This document shows positions 38,491 to 47,259 of a stretch of 64,000 bases of DNA, piece by piece. Origin of the DNA: Hydrogenophaga taeniospiralis. GTDB taxonomy: Bacteria > Pseudomonadota > Gammaproteobacteria > Burkholderiales > Burkholderiaceae_C. Both the position numbers and the translations under genes were made by a program. The notes below the pieces were generated by a model. The model was not told the origin of the DNA, made no database searches, and saw only the letters and a program-made list of their open reading frames with translations. Position 1 is the first letter of the stretch. Every line of letters starts with the position of its first letter. Location of the stretch: NCBI RefSeq assembly GCF_020510445.1, contig NZ_JAHBAG010000001.1:2952501-3016500 (forward strand), given 5' to 3'.

Positions 38491-41400
38491 ATGGCAAGAT
38501 TTTTCATCGACCGGCCCATCTTTGCGTGGGTGATCGCGCTCTTCATCATGGTGATGGGCGCGGTGTCCATCACCCAGCTGCCGATCGCGCAGTACCCACC
38601 GGTGGCGCCTCCGTCCATCGTCATCAACGCCACCTACCCCGGTGCTTCGGCCCAGACGCTGGAAGACAGCGTGCTGTCGGTCATCGAGCAGGAAATGAAC
38701 GGCTCGCCCGGCCTGATCTACATGGAAGCCGTGGCCCAGGCCAACGGCACCGGCAGCATCACGCTGAGCTTCGAGCCCGGCACCAACGCCGACCTGGCGC
38801 AGGTGGACGTGCAGAACCGCCTCTCGCGGGCCACGCCGCGCCTGCCCTCGGCGGTGACGCAGCAGGGTGTGCGCGTGGACAAGTCGCGCAACAACTTCCT
38901 GCTGTTCACGATCCTCTCCAGCGACGACCCGGCCTGGGACCCGGTGGCCCTGGGCGACTACGCCTCGCGCAGCATCGTGCCCGAGCTGCAGCGCCTGCCC
39001 GGCGTGGGCCAGGCCCAGCTGTTCGGCACCGAGCGCGCCATGCGGGTCTGGATCGATCCGGCCAAGCTGCTGGGCTTCAACCTGAGCGCGGCCGACGTGA
39101 CCAACGCCATCCGCGCCCAGAACGCTCAGGTCTCGGCCGGTGAAATCGGCGCGCTGCCCAACGTGGCGGGCCAAAGCATCGCCGCCACCGTGGTGGTCAA
39201 CGGCCAGCTCGCCAGCGTGGAGCAGTTCGGCAACATCGTGCTGCGCGCCAGCGCCGACGGCGCCAGCGTGCGCCTGAAAGACGTGGCCCGCATCGAGCTC
39301 GGCGCCCAGGCCTACGCCACCTCGGCGCGCCTGAACGGCAAGCCGTCCACCGGCATCGGCGTGCAGCTCTCGCCCAGCGGCAATGCGCTGGCCACGGCCG
39401 AGGCGGTGCGCGCGAAGATGACCGAGCTGGAGCGCTTTTTCCCCAAGGGCATGTCCTGGGCCATTCCCTACGACAGCTCCAAGTTCGTGAAGATCTCCAT
39501 CCAGGAAGTGGCCAAGACCCTGGCCGAGGCGGTCGCGCTGGTGTTCCTGGTGATGTTCCTGTTCCTGCAGAACTGGCGCTACACGCTGATCCCGACGCTG
39601 GTGGTGCCGGTGGCGCTGCTGGGCACCTTCGCCGGCCTGCTGGCGATGGGCTTCTCCATCAACGTGCTGACCATGTTCGGCATGGTGCTGGTGATCGGTA
39701 TCGTGGTGGACGACGCCATCGTGGTGGTGGAGAACGTCGAGCGCATCATGAGCGAAGAGGGGCTGCCGCCGCTGCAGGCCACGCGCAAGGCCATGGGCCA
39801 GATCTCGGGCGCCATCATCGGCGTGACCGTGGTGCTGATCTCCGTGTTCGTGCCACTGGCCTTCTTCAGCGGCTCCGTGGGCAACATCTACCGCCAGTTC
39901 GCGGCGGTGATGGGCATGTCCATCGGCTTCTCGGCCTTCATGGCCTTGTCGCTCACGCCAGCGCTCTGTGCCACGCTGCTCAAGCAGGTTGAGGCGGGCC
40001 ATGCGCACGCCAAGACCGGCTTCTTCGGCTGGTTCAACCGCGGTTTCTCGCGCACCGCCAAAGGCTACGAAGGTGGCGTGGCCAAGCTGCTGCCGCGCGC
40101 CGGCCGCACGCTGGTGATCTATGTGGCCATCGTCGCCGCCGCCGCGGTGGTCTACCTGCGTCTGCCGACCTCGTTCCTGCCCAACGAAGACCAGGGCAAC
40201 CTGCTGGTGAACGTGCAACTGCCGCCGGGCGCCACGCAGGCGCGCACGCTGGAGGTGATGAAGCAGGTGGAAGGCTTCATGCTCCAGCAGCCCGAGGTGC
40301 AGAGCATGGTCGGTGTGCTGGGCTTCAGCTTCTCGGGCCAGGGCCAGAACGCCGCACTTGCTTTCGTCACGCTCAAGGACTGGTCCGAACGCTCCGGCGA
40401 AGGCAGCTCGGCCCAGGCCGTGGCCGGCCGCGCCTTCGGAGCGCTCTCGGGCATCCGCGACGCGTTCATCTTCCCGCTGAGCCCGCCGCCCATTCCCGAG
40501 CTCGGCGCCTCGTCCGGCTTCAGCTTCCGGCTGCAGGACCGCGCGGGTCGGGGCCACGACGCGCTGCTGGCCGCGCGCAACCAGATGCTGGGCATGGCCT
40601 CGCAGAGCAAGCTGCTCACCCAAGTGCGCCCGGACGGCCTGGAAGATGCACCGCAGCTGCAGATCGACATCGACCGCGACAAGGCCAACGCCCAGGGCGT
40701 CGGGTTCGACGCGATCAACAGCGCCATCGGCACCGCGCTGGGCTCCAGCTACGTCAACGACTTCCCCAACGCGGGTCGTCTGCAGCGGGTGGTGGTGCAG
40801 GCCGATGCCCTGGCGCGCATGCAGCCCGAGGACCTGTTGCGCATCAACGTGCTCAACAGCAAGGCGCAGGCGGTGCCGCTGTCGGCCTTCGCCACCACAC
40901 GCTGGGTCACCGGCCCGATGCAGACCGTGCGCTACAACGGCTACCCGTCCATGCGCATCAGCGGCAGCGCCGCGCCGGGCGTGAGCACCGGCCAGGCCAT
41001 GGCCGAGATGGAGGCGCTGGCGGCGAAGTTGCCGCAAGGCTTCGGTTTTGAGTGGACCGGTCAGTCGCGCGAGGAAAAGCTCGCGGGCTCGCAGGCGCTG
41101 ATCCTCTATGGCTTCGCGGTCCTGGCGGTGTTCCTCTGTCTGGCCGCGCTGTACGAGAGCTGGAGCATTCCGCTGTCGGTGGTGCTGGTGGTGCCGCTGG
41201 GCGTGCTCGGCGTGCTGCTCGCCACGCTGTTGCGGGGTTACTCGAACGACGTGTACTTCCAGGTCGGCCTGATCACCATCATCGGCCTGTCGGCGAAGAA
41301 CGCGATCCTGATCATCGAATTCGCCAAGGACCTGCAGGCCCAGGGCAAGGGTGTGATCGAGGCGGCGCTCGCGGCGGCGCACCTGCGGTTCCGTCCCATC

Positions 41401-41637
41401 ATCATGACCTCGCTGGCGTTCACGCTGGGCGTGTTGCCCCTGGCCCTGTCGGGCGGCGCGGGCTCGGCCAGCCAGCGGGCCATCGGCACCGGCGTGATCG
41501 GCGGCATGCTCACGGGCACGGTGCTGGCGGTGGTGTTCGTGCCGATCTTCTTTGTGGTGGTGCGCTCCCTGTTCAAGGGCAGCGATCGCCAGCACCGTCG
41601 GGAAGCCGAAGAGGCCGAACACCATGGCGTGCATTGA
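38491..41637 (+). CDS. RND multidrug efflux permease (AcrB/MexB, HAE-1 family)
   Basis: A 1048-residue trimeric inner-membrane pump that uses the proton gradient to expel hydrophobic drugs through the adaptor and outer channel. The proton-relay Asp pair is in VIGIVVDDAIVVVENVERI, and the helix-10 Lys in LSAKNAILIIEFAKDL. The start MARFFIDRPIFAWVIALFIM and the periplasmic GPLEDSVL-like region (ASAQTLEDSVLSVIEQ) are typical of HAE-1 pumps. Length equals AcrB. It is followed by two intergenic repeats, then the outer-channel gene. Confidence 0.96.
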   Translation: MARFFIDRPIFAWVIALFIMVMGAVSITQLPIAQYPPVAPPSIVINATYPGASAQTLEDSVLSVIEQEMNGSPGLIYMEAVAQANGTGSITLSFEPGTNADLAQVDVQNRLSRATPRLPSAVTQQGVRVDKSRNNFLLFTILSSDDPAWDPVALGDYASRSIVPELQRLPGVGQAQLFGTERAMRVWIDPAKLLGFNLSAADVTNAIRAQNAQVSAGEIGALPNVAGQSIAATVVVNGQLASVEQFGNIVLRASADGASVRLKDVARIELGAQAYATSARLNGKPSTGIGVQLSPSGNALATAEAVRAKMTELERFFPKGMSWAIPYDSSKFVKISIQEVAKTLAEAVALVFLVMFLFLQNWRYTLIPTLVVPVALLGTFAGLLAMGFSINVLTMFGMVLVIGIVVDDAIVVVENVERIMSEEGLPPLQATRKAMGQISGAIIGVTVVLISVFVPLAFFSGSVGNIYRQFAAVMGMSIGFSAFMALSLTPALCATLLKQVEAGHAHAKTGFFGWFNRGFSRTAKGYEGGVAKLLPRAGRTLVIYVAIVAAAAVVYLRLPTSFLPNEDQGNLLVNVQLPPGATQARTLEVMKQVEGFMLQQPEVQSMVGVLGFSFSGQGQNAALAFVTLKDWSERSGEGSSAQAVAGRAFGALSGIRDAFIFPLSPPPIPELGASSGFSFRLQDRAGRGHDALLAARNQMLGMASQSKLLTQVRPDGLEDAPQLQIDIDRDKANAQGVGFDAINSAIGTALGSSYVNDFPNAGRLQRVVVQADALARMQPEDLLRINVLNSKAQAVPLSAFATTRWVTGPMQTVRYNGYPSMRISGSAAPGVSTGQAMAEMEALAAKLPQGFGFEWTGQSREEKLAGSQALILYGFAVLAVFLCLAALYESWSIPLSVVLVVPLGVLGVLLATLLRGYSNDVYFQVGLITIIGLSAKNAILIIEFAKDLQAQGKGVIEAALAAAHLRFRPIIMTSLAFTLGVLPLALSGGAGSASQRAIGTGVIGGMLTGTVLAVVFVPIFFVVVRSLFKGSDRQHRREAEEAEHHGVH

Positions 41638-41639
41638 TA

Positions 41640-41725
41640 TGAAACACCCCCGCCGCGCTGCGCGCGACCCCCTCGAGGGGGCGGCACTGGCCGTCCGGCA
41701 AAGCCGGCCCGGCGGTGCCCTTGGT
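41640..41725 (+). repeat. Dispersed palindromic intergenic repeat, copy B1
   Basis: Starts 3 nt after the pump stop codon. It holds ACCCCCTCGAGGGGG, a C/G-run hairpin, and the core TCCGGCAAAGCCGG. It is the more diverged of two tandem copies. Confidence 0.7.
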
Positions 41726-41775
41726 TGCACCGTTTCATACGTTGCGGGTCACGCTCCGGTGTGGTGGACAACCGA

Positions 41776-41872
41776 TATGAACACCCCCTTGCGCTGCTTC
41801 GCGTCTTCCCCCCAAAGGGGGGACCACACCAGCAGCCCGGCAAAGCCGGTTCTGCGGTGTGTGCTGGACGGC
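41776..41872 (+). repeat. Dispersed palindromic intergenic repeat, copy B2
   Basis: TATGAACACCCCCTTGCGCTGC, then CCCCCCAAAGGGGGG, then CACACCAGCAGCCCGGCAAAGCCGG and TTCTGCGGTGTGTGCTGG (elements listed separately). It is the second of two tandem copies; CACACC can pair with GGTGTG around the inner hairpin. It ends 53 nt before the outer-channel gene. Confidence 0.75.
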
Positions 41873-41925
41873 GCTTCTTCTTTCGTTGCATCGCGCATTT
41901 TGCGCAGCTCGGTGGAGCAACAGTC

Positions 41926-43320
41926 ATGAAATCTCGTTCTAACCTGCGCCTCGGCGCCCTGGCCCTGGCAGCTCTTGCGCTGACCGGCTGCTCTTTCATT
42001 CCCACCTACGAACGGCCGGCCGCTCCGGTGGCCGCCGACTGGCCCGGCGCTGTGCCCGGTGGTGCGGCGGGCTCGCCCGCGGCGGCCGAGATCGCCTGGT
42101 CCGACTTCGTCACCGATGCGCGGCTGCGCGAAATCATCGGCCTGGCGATCCAGAACAACCGCGACCTGCGGGTGGCGGTGCTCAACATCGAGCAGGTGCG
42201 GGCGCAGTACCAGATCCGCCGTGCCGACCGCTTCCCCACGCTGAACCTGGCCGCCACCGGCAACCGCCAGACCAGCACCGACGACAGCATCACCAGCGTC
42301 TACACCGCCGGGCTCGCCATGAGCAGCTGGGAGCTCGACTTCTTTGGCCGCGTGGCCAGCCTCAAAGAGGTGGCGCTGGCGCAGTACCTGGCCAGCGAAG
42401 AGGCGCGCAAAGCGGCGCAGACCAGTCTGGTGGCGTCGGTCGCCAGCACCTGGCTGAGCCTGCAGGCCAGCGACGAGCTGCTCGCGCTCACGCAGCGCAC
42501 CCTGGCCACGCGCCAGGATTCGCTGCGCCTGACCAAGCTGCGCTTTGACAACGGTGCGGCCTCGGCGCTCGACCTGCGCCAGGCCGAGTCGCTGACCGCG
42601 GCGGCCGAGTCCGCGCTGGCCCAGCAGCAGCGCCAGCGCGCGCTGGACCTCAACGCGCTCACCCTGCTCGTGGGGCAGCCGCTGCCGGCGCCGCTCGCCG
42701 ATCCCGCGAGAGAAGCGGTCACCACGCAGTCGCTGTTCCGTGATGTGCCCGCCGGTCTGCCCTCGGACCTGCTCACCCGCCGTGCCGACATCCGCCAGGC
42801 CGAACAGCAGCTGATCGGCGCCAACGCCAACATCGGCGCCGCGCGCGCGGCCTTCTTCCCGCGCATCTCGCTCACCGCCAGCGTGGGCTCGGCCAGCAGC
42901 GAACTCTCGGGTCTGTTCAAGGACGGCTCCTGGGGCTTCACGCTGGCGCCGCAGGCGCTGCTGCCCATCTTCGATGCGGGCCGCAACCAGGCAGGCCTGG
43001 CGTCGGCCAAAGCGGGCCGCGAGATCGCGGTGGCGCAGTACGAGAAGGCGATCCAGACGGCGTTCCGCGAGGTCGCCGATGCGCTGGCCGGGCGCGCCAC
43101 GCTGGGCGAACAGCTGCGCGCCCAGCAGGCCCAGGCCACGGCCGAGGCCGAGCGCTTCCGCCTGGCCGAGCTGCGCTACCGCAATGGCGTGGCCAGTTTC
43201 CTCGACGTGCTCGATGCGCAGCGCTCCCTGTTCGCCACCCAGCAGGCCCTGACACAGACCCGCCTGGTGCAACAGCAGAACCAGGTCGCGCTCTACAAGG
43301 CGCTTGGCGGAGGCTATTGA
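41926..43320 (+). CDS. RND efflux outer-membrane channel (OprM/NodT family lipoprotein)
   Basis: A 464-residue TolC-like channel. The signal peptide ends at LALTGC (Cys near residue 24), followed by SFIPTYERPAAPV; two similar halves follow, each with a coiled-coil hairpin: LREIIGLAIQNNRDLRVAVLNIEQ begins the first, and the second half contains LLTRRADIRQAEQQLIGANANI and LRYRNGVASFLDVLDAQRSL. These are the NodT-family signatures. GGTGGAGCAA before the ATG is the ribosome site. It completes the adaptor-pump-channel operon, though 288 nt with two repeats separate it from the pump gene. Confidence 0.94.
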   Translation: MKSRSNLRLGALALAALALTGCSFIPTYERPAAPVAADWPGAVPGGAAGSPAAAEIAWSDFVTDARLREIIGLAIQNNRDLRVAVLNIEQVRAQYQIRRADRFPTLNLAATGNRQTSTDDSITSVYTAGLAMSSWELDFFGRVASLKEVALAQYLASEEARKAAQTSLVASVASTWLSLQASDELLALTQRTLATRQDSLRLTKLRFDNGAASALDLRQAESLTAAAESALAQQQRQRALDLNALTLLVGQPLPAPLADPAREAVTTQSLFRDVPAGLPSDLLTRRADIRQAEQQLIGANANIGAARAAFFPRISLTASVGSASSELSGLFKDGSWGFTLAPQALLPIFDAGRNQAGLASAKAGREIAVAQYEKAIQTAFREVADALAGRATLGEQLRAQQAQATAEAERFRLAELRYRNGVASFLDVLDAQRSLFATQQALTQTRLVQQQNQVALYKALGGGY

Positions 43321-43347
43321 TCGGGCCTCTCCGAAGCGAAGTGCCCG

Positions 43348-43432
43348 ACGCAGCACACACCGCGGAACCGGCTTTGCCGGGCCGCTGGTGTGGTCCCCTG
43401 GGGGAAGTCGCGCAGCGGCGCAGGGGGGTCAA
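43348..43432 (-). repeat. Dispersed palindromic intergenic repeat, copy C (inverted)
   Basis: Read on the minus strand it begins exactly after the stop codon of the LOG-family gene: CCCCCCTGCGCCGCTGCGCG, then CCCCCAGGGG, then CACACCAGCGGCCCGGCAAAGCCGG, then CCGCGGTGTGTGCTG. It lies between the convergent efflux channel and LOG genes. Confidence 0.75.
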
Positions 43433-44301
43433 ACGCTGGGCAAATCGTAAAAACGCATGATGTAGTCCCAAGCCGCCTGCGGGTCGTCCACGTACTCGAA
43501 CAGCTTCAGGTCTTCGGGCGAAATCATGCCTTCCTCGACCAGCACGTCCAGGTTGATCAGGCGCTTCCAGTGTTCGCTGCCGAACAGCACGATGGGCACC
43601 GGCTTGGCCTTCTTGCACTGCACCAGGGTGATCACCTCGAACAGCTCGTCCAGCGTGCCGAAGCCGCCGGGGAAGGCCACCAGCGCCTTGGCGCGCATCA
43701 TGAAATGCATCTTGCGCAGCGCGAAGTAGTGGAACTTGAAGCTGAGCTCGGGTGAGATGTAGGGGTTGGCCGACTGTTCGTGGGGCAGGGCGATGTTCAG
43801 CCCCACGTTGAGTGCGCCCTCGTCGTGGGCGCCGCGGCTGGCCGCTTCCATGATGCCGGGGCCGCCGCCGGTGCAGATGAACAACTGGTCTTCCTTCGGG
43901 CAGCGGGCGCTGTAGCGCGCCACGATGCGACCGAACTCGCGCGCGTGTCCGTAGTGGCGGGCGTTGCGCACCATGGCGCGGGCGCGTGCCACGGCCTGGG
44001 GGTCGCCGCTGGACTCGGCGTCGATCATGCGTGCCCGGGCGATCTCGGGCTCGTGCACGCGCGCGCTGCCAAACACCACGATGGTGTTTTCAATGCCCAG
44101 ATCGCGCTGGGCCAGGTCGGGCTTGAGCATTTCCAGCTGGAAGCGGATGCCGCGGGTCTCGCGGCGCAGCAGGAATTCGGGGTCGGCAAAGGCCAGACGG
44201 TAGGCGTCGGCCTGCAGCGGATGGCCTTCGCTGGCGTGCGACTGCAGTTCGGCCCAGGCATCGGCCAGGCGGCGTTCTTTCAGGTCTTGGGTGGCTTCCA
44301 T
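43429..44301 (-). CDS. LOG-family Rossmann protein (TIGR00730-like)
   Basis: A 290-residue protein of the lysine-decarboxylase-like/LOG family, relatives of which are cytokinin-riboside or nucleotide phosphoribohydrolases (PpnN-like). The active-site motif PGGFGTLDELFE and the preceding GGGPGIMEAASRGAHDEG are diagnostic. An N-terminal extension of about 80 residues precedes the Rossmann core. ATG 44301 is chosen because AAGGAGCC lies 6 nt upstream; an ATG six codons earlier lacks this. The stop touches repeat copy C. The AEC permease gene precedes it on the same strand. Confidence 0.88.
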   Translation of the reverse strand: MEATQDLKERRLADAWAELQSHASEGHPLQADAYRLAFADPEFLLRRETRGIRFQLEMLKPDLAQRDLGIENTIVVFGSARVHEPEIARARMIDAESSGDPQAVARARAMVRNARHYGHAREFGRIVARYSARCPKEDQLFICTGGGPGIMEAASRGAHDEGALNVGLNIALPHEQSANPYISPELSFKFHYFALRKMHFMMRAKALVAFPGGFGTLDELFEVITLVQCKKAKPVPIVLFGSEHWKRLINLDVLVEEGMISPEDLKLFEYVDDPQAAWDYIMRFYDLPSV

Positions 44302-44361
44302 GGGGGCTCCTTGTTGCATGTGTTGGATTGTCTGTCCTGTCGCCCGGCACCCCGGGGCGGC

Positions 44362-45240
44362 TCAGAGGCCGATGGCCAGCGCCAGTGGCACGAAGGCCAC
44401 GGCCAGTGCGTTGCCGAGCATGATCATCGCCCCCACCTTGTCGGGTTCCTGGTGGTAACGGTCCGCCAGCATGAACTGCATCACCGCCGGCGGCAAGGCC
44501 GCGAACAGCAGCAACTGGCCACGCGCGGCGCCCTCCAGTCCCAGCGCCCAGGCCAGCGGAATGCCGATGGCCAGCCCGATCAGCGGCCGTGCCAGCGCGC
44601 CCAGCAGACCGAGCGCCAGACCGCTGCGGGTCAGGGCCGTGAGCCGCACGCCGAGCGCGAACAGCATCATGGGCAGCATCGCGTCGCCCAGCAGCTTCAG
44701 ACCGGACAACACCACCTCGGGCGGGCGCAGGTCGGCCAGGGCGCTGACGAAGCCGAGCGCGGTGGCGATCATCAGCGGGCTGGTGAGCAGGTCGCGGGTG
44801 CGGGCGTGGCTGCTGGTGATGCGCGCGCCGAGCGAGAAGTGGAACAGGTTGCTGACCGAGAACAGCGCCACGGCGGCGCCGAAGTGCGCCGGCCCAAAGG
44901 CCAGCAGGGCCAGGGGCAGGCCCATGTTGCCGCAGTTGTTGAACATCACCACCGGCACCAGGGTGCGTGGCTGCGCACCAAAGGCGCGGGCCAGCGGCCA
45001 GGCCAGCAGCCCGCTGCCGAGGATCAGCACTGTGCCCCCGATCAGCAGCGGCACGTGGTCCGCGAGTTGGAAGTCGCGCGAGGCCAGCGCCGAATACACC
45101 AGCAAGGGGGCCAGCACATCGAGCGCGATGCGGTTGAACGCCGTGAGGTCGGGCCGCTGGCGGCGCGCATAACCGTAGCCGATGGCCACGATCAGGAACA
45201 CCGGGATGATGACGTCGGCGATACGGGTGATGAGGTCCAT
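44362..45240 (-). CDS. AEC (auxin efflux carrier) family permease
   Basis: A 292-residue protein with ten hydrophobic helices, starting MDLITRIADVIIPVFLIVA. The AEC family exports organic acids such as malonate or malate in bacteria. FNNCGNMGLPLALLAFG carries the conserved NxG(N)xGxP signature of helix 4, and LPPAVMQFMLADRY matches the second half's A-x-x-N/Q motif. It lies between efp and the LOG gene on the minus strand, with a terminator upstream, so it needs its own promoter near 45240-45260. Substrate is unknown. Confidence 0.85.
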   Translation of the reverse strand: MDLITRIADVIIPVFLIVAIGYGYARRQRPDLTAFNRIALDVLAPLLVYSALASRDFQLADHVPLLIGGTVLILGSGLLAWPLARAFGAQPRTLVPVVMFNNCGNMGLPLALLAFGPAHFGAAVALFSVSNLFHFSLGARITSSHARTRDLLTSPLMIATALGFVSALADLRPPEVVLSGLKLLGDAMLPMMLFALGVRLTALTRSGLALGLLGALARPLIGLAIGIPLAWALGLEGAARGQLLLFAALPPAVMQFMLADRYHQEPDKVGAMIMLGNALAVAFVPLALAIGL

Positions 45241-45258
45241 GTGGGCCTTGATGAAAGC

Positions 45259-45284
45259 GAAAAGGCTCCCGCAGGAGCCTTTTC
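45259..45284 (-). terminator. Terminator of efp
   Basis: Perfect 11-bp hairpin, GAAAAGGCTCC and GGAGCCTTTTC, loop CGCA, with a T tract on the minus strand. It lies 70 nt after the efp stop and 18 nt before the AEC permease start. Confidence 0.85.
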
Positions 45285-45353
45285 AACGAACCGGTTCGAT
45301 ATCCGTTTTCCGCGGCACCGGAGCGCCACCCGCGGCGCGGGGGGTGTTTCGCT

Positions 45354-45908
45354 TCAGACGCGCTTGCGGTATTCGCCGGTGCGGGTGTCGATTTCGATGC
45401 GGTCGCCCTGGGCCACGAACAGCGGTACGGAGATTTCGAAACCGGTGGCGATCTTGGCGGGCTTGAGCACCTTGCCGGACGTGTCGCCCTTGACGGCGGG
45501 CTCGGTCCAGGTGATTTCGCGCTCGACGCTGGTGGGCAGTTCGACCGAGATGGCCTTGCCGTCGTAGAACACCACTTCAACGGCCATGCCGTCTTCCAGG
45601 TAGTTCAGGGCGTCGCCCATGTTTTCGGCTTCGACTTCGTACTGGTTGTAGTCGGCGTCCATGCAGACGTACATCGGGTCGGCGAAGTAGGAGTAGGTGC
45701 AATCCTTCTTGTCCAGAATGATCTGGTCCATCTTGTCGTCGGCCCGGCAGACCACTTCGGTGGCCATGTTGTTGAGCAGGGCCTTGAGCTTCAGGCGCAC
45801 CGTGGCCGCACCACGGCCACCGCGGGCGTATTCGGTTTTCAGGACGATCATCGGGTCCTTGCCGTGCATGATCACATTGCCGGCGCGGAGTTCTTGAGCG
45901 ATTTTCAT
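45354..45908 (-). CDS. efp: Translation elongation factor P, Arg32-type
   Basis: A 184-residue EF-P that rescues ribosomes stalled at polyproline. It has the three-domain layout, with [16 protein letters not shown] at the start and EYRKRV at the end. The loop that reaches the peptidyl-transferase centre reads [11 protein letters not shown], and counting from Met1 places Arg at residue 32, the residue rhamnosylated by EarP; the Lys34 type used with EpmA is absent. The earP gene lies just upstream on the same strand. ATG 45908 fits the family start; TTATGAAAAT surrounds it, with AAGGA about 6 nt upstream. A terminator follows. Confidence 0.96.
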   Translation of the reverse strand: MKIAQELRAGNVIMHGKDPMIVLKTEYARGGRGAATVRLKLKALLNNMATEVVCRADDKMDQIILDKKDCTYSYFADPMYVCMDADYNQYEVEAENMGDALNYLEDGMAVEVVFYDGKAISVELPTSVEREITWTEPAVKGDTSGKVLKPAKIATGFEISVPLFVAQGDRIEIDTRTGEYRKRV

Positions 45909-46057
45909 AAGGATTCCAACGGTTGGGCCGCTTGTTCCTGTCGGGACCGAAGGACCCGGGAACGGTGCTGATGGCTGCGATCTGTGCGGCGAGGCAGATG
46001 GCGGGAGGAAAAGGCCGTTTCGGTAACCCGGACCAGTTTTCCGCAAAGCCTTGAATT

Positions 46058-47197
46058 TTATCGCTTTTCGGCGACGAATCCGAGCAGCTGGGTTGTCAGG
46101 TCGGTCTGGTCCAGCAGACGCTGGCGGGCCGCTTCGGCGCAGGCACGCCAACTATCCACCACGGACCAGCCGGGCCAGACAGCGCCCGTCGCGGTTTCGA
46201 TGCCGTTCCAGACGCGGTGAAACGTCCGCAACGAGGGCGGTGCCTGCAGCCAGTCGAGAAAGGCTTCGAGCTTGGCGTGGTGGGCGTCGTCGTGTTGCGG
46301 GTAGATGTGCCAGACGAAGGGGCGGCCGGCCCAGAGCGCGCGCACCAGTGAGTCTTCGCCGCGTACGAGATTGAGGTCGCAGCTCCAGAGCAGGTGGTCG
46401 TAGTCGCGCTGGGTCAGGGCGGGGAGGGTGTGCAGCCTGCAGCCGGGCCCTGGCTCCCCGCACTCGGACGCCGCAGCGGCCACCGCCAGTGAGGCCCGAC
46501 CCGACGTGACCAGCCAGTCGCTGGCCTGCGCGTCCTGGCTCGCCTGCCTCAGGACCACGGGCAGGGCGCTGGGTTCGTAGCAAAACAGGCTCACGCGGCG
46601 CGCGGCGGCCAGCGGCAACGCCCGCGAGCGCAGCCAGGTGGGTGCGTCAAAGGCCGCCTGTCGGGCGGTCAGATCGGCCTCGCGCAGCAGACCGCCGGTG
46701 GCGGGCGTGAAGCCTGGGTAGAAAAACCACGTGGTCAGGCCCTTGAGCGGCCCGCTCATGATGGGCGATGGCAGTCGGTGCGAACGCTCCACATAGGACT
46801 CGGCGCTCATGTACTCCAGGTTGAGCCAGACCGGCGGCCGCTGCCCCAGAAGCAGGGCGGCGGCAAGGTGGTCCTTGATTTCCGGTGGCAGATGGCAGCC
46901 GAAGGTCTCGACCCAGACGTCGGCCACGGGCAGGCTGGCGGGCAGCGCCGGTGGCAGCGGCTGCGTCCAGTGCAGCACCTGGATGCCCGGCACCTGCCCG
47001 AGCAGCGCGCCGGGCACCATCCAGGCCAGGTGTTCGGGTTGGTCGATCCACAGCCGCACCTGGTGGCCACGTGAGGCCAAGTCCGCGCAGAAGCGCCAGC
47101 ACACGCCCGCGTCGCCCAGGTTGTCGATGACCTGGCAGAAAACGTCCCAGCGCAGGGAGGGGAGCGGGCGGTGGGTGGACAGATCGTTTGTTGACAT
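46058..47197 (-). CDS. earP: EF-P arginine rhamnosyltransferase EarP
   Basis: A 379-residue GT-B fold glycosyltransferase that transfers rhamnose from dTDP-L-rhamnose to Arg32 of EF-P. The catalytic N-terminal motif is [13 protein letters not shown] with Asp25 and Asp29 (four apart, as in characterised EarP); the nucleotide-sugar site is [19 protein letters not shown], with Glu conserved. The protein is followed by efp, 149 nt downstream, and Arg32 is present there, so the pair is complete. CAAGAT lies 7 nt before the ATG. It diverges from uvrC. Confidence 0.95.
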   Translation of the reverse strand: MSTNDLSTHRPLPSLRWDVFCQVIDNLGDAGVCWRFCADLASRGHQVRLWIDQPEHLAWMVPGALLGQVPGIQVLHWTQPLPPALPASLPVADVWVETFGCHLPPEIKDHLAAALLLGQRPPVWLNLEYMSAESYVERSHRLPSPIMSGPLKGLTTWFFYPGFTPATGGLLREADLTARQAAFDAPTWLRSRALPLAAARRVSLFCYEPSALPVVLRQASQDAQASDWLVTSGRASLAVAAAASECGEPGPGCRLHTLPALTQRDYDHLLWSCDLNLVRGEDSLVRALWAGRPFVWHIYPQHDDAHHAKLEAFLDWLQAPPSLRTFHRVWNGIETATGAVWPGWSVVDSWRACAEAARQRLLDQTDLTTQLLGFVAEKR

Positions 47198-47246
47198 GGG
47201 CGTGATCTTGCCACCGGCCGGCGCTGCGGGTGGCGGGTGCGCCGTT

Positions 47247-47252
47247 CACAAT
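47247..47252 (+). promoter_or_regulatory. -10-like hexamer 7 nt before uvrC
   Basis: CACAAT, then ACCGCCC, then ATG. The divergent earP has CAAGAT 7 nt before its own ATG (minus strand, 47205-47210), so the intergenic region would hold two leaderless starts 62 bp apart. Confidence 0.45.
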
Positions 47253-47259
47253 ACCGCCC

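Noticed and set aside
37765..41730. Antisense open frame of over 1300 codons opposite the RND adaptor and pump
   Set aside because: Same kind of composition artefact: mostly His, Gln, Arg and Ala, complementary to conserved AcrB codons.
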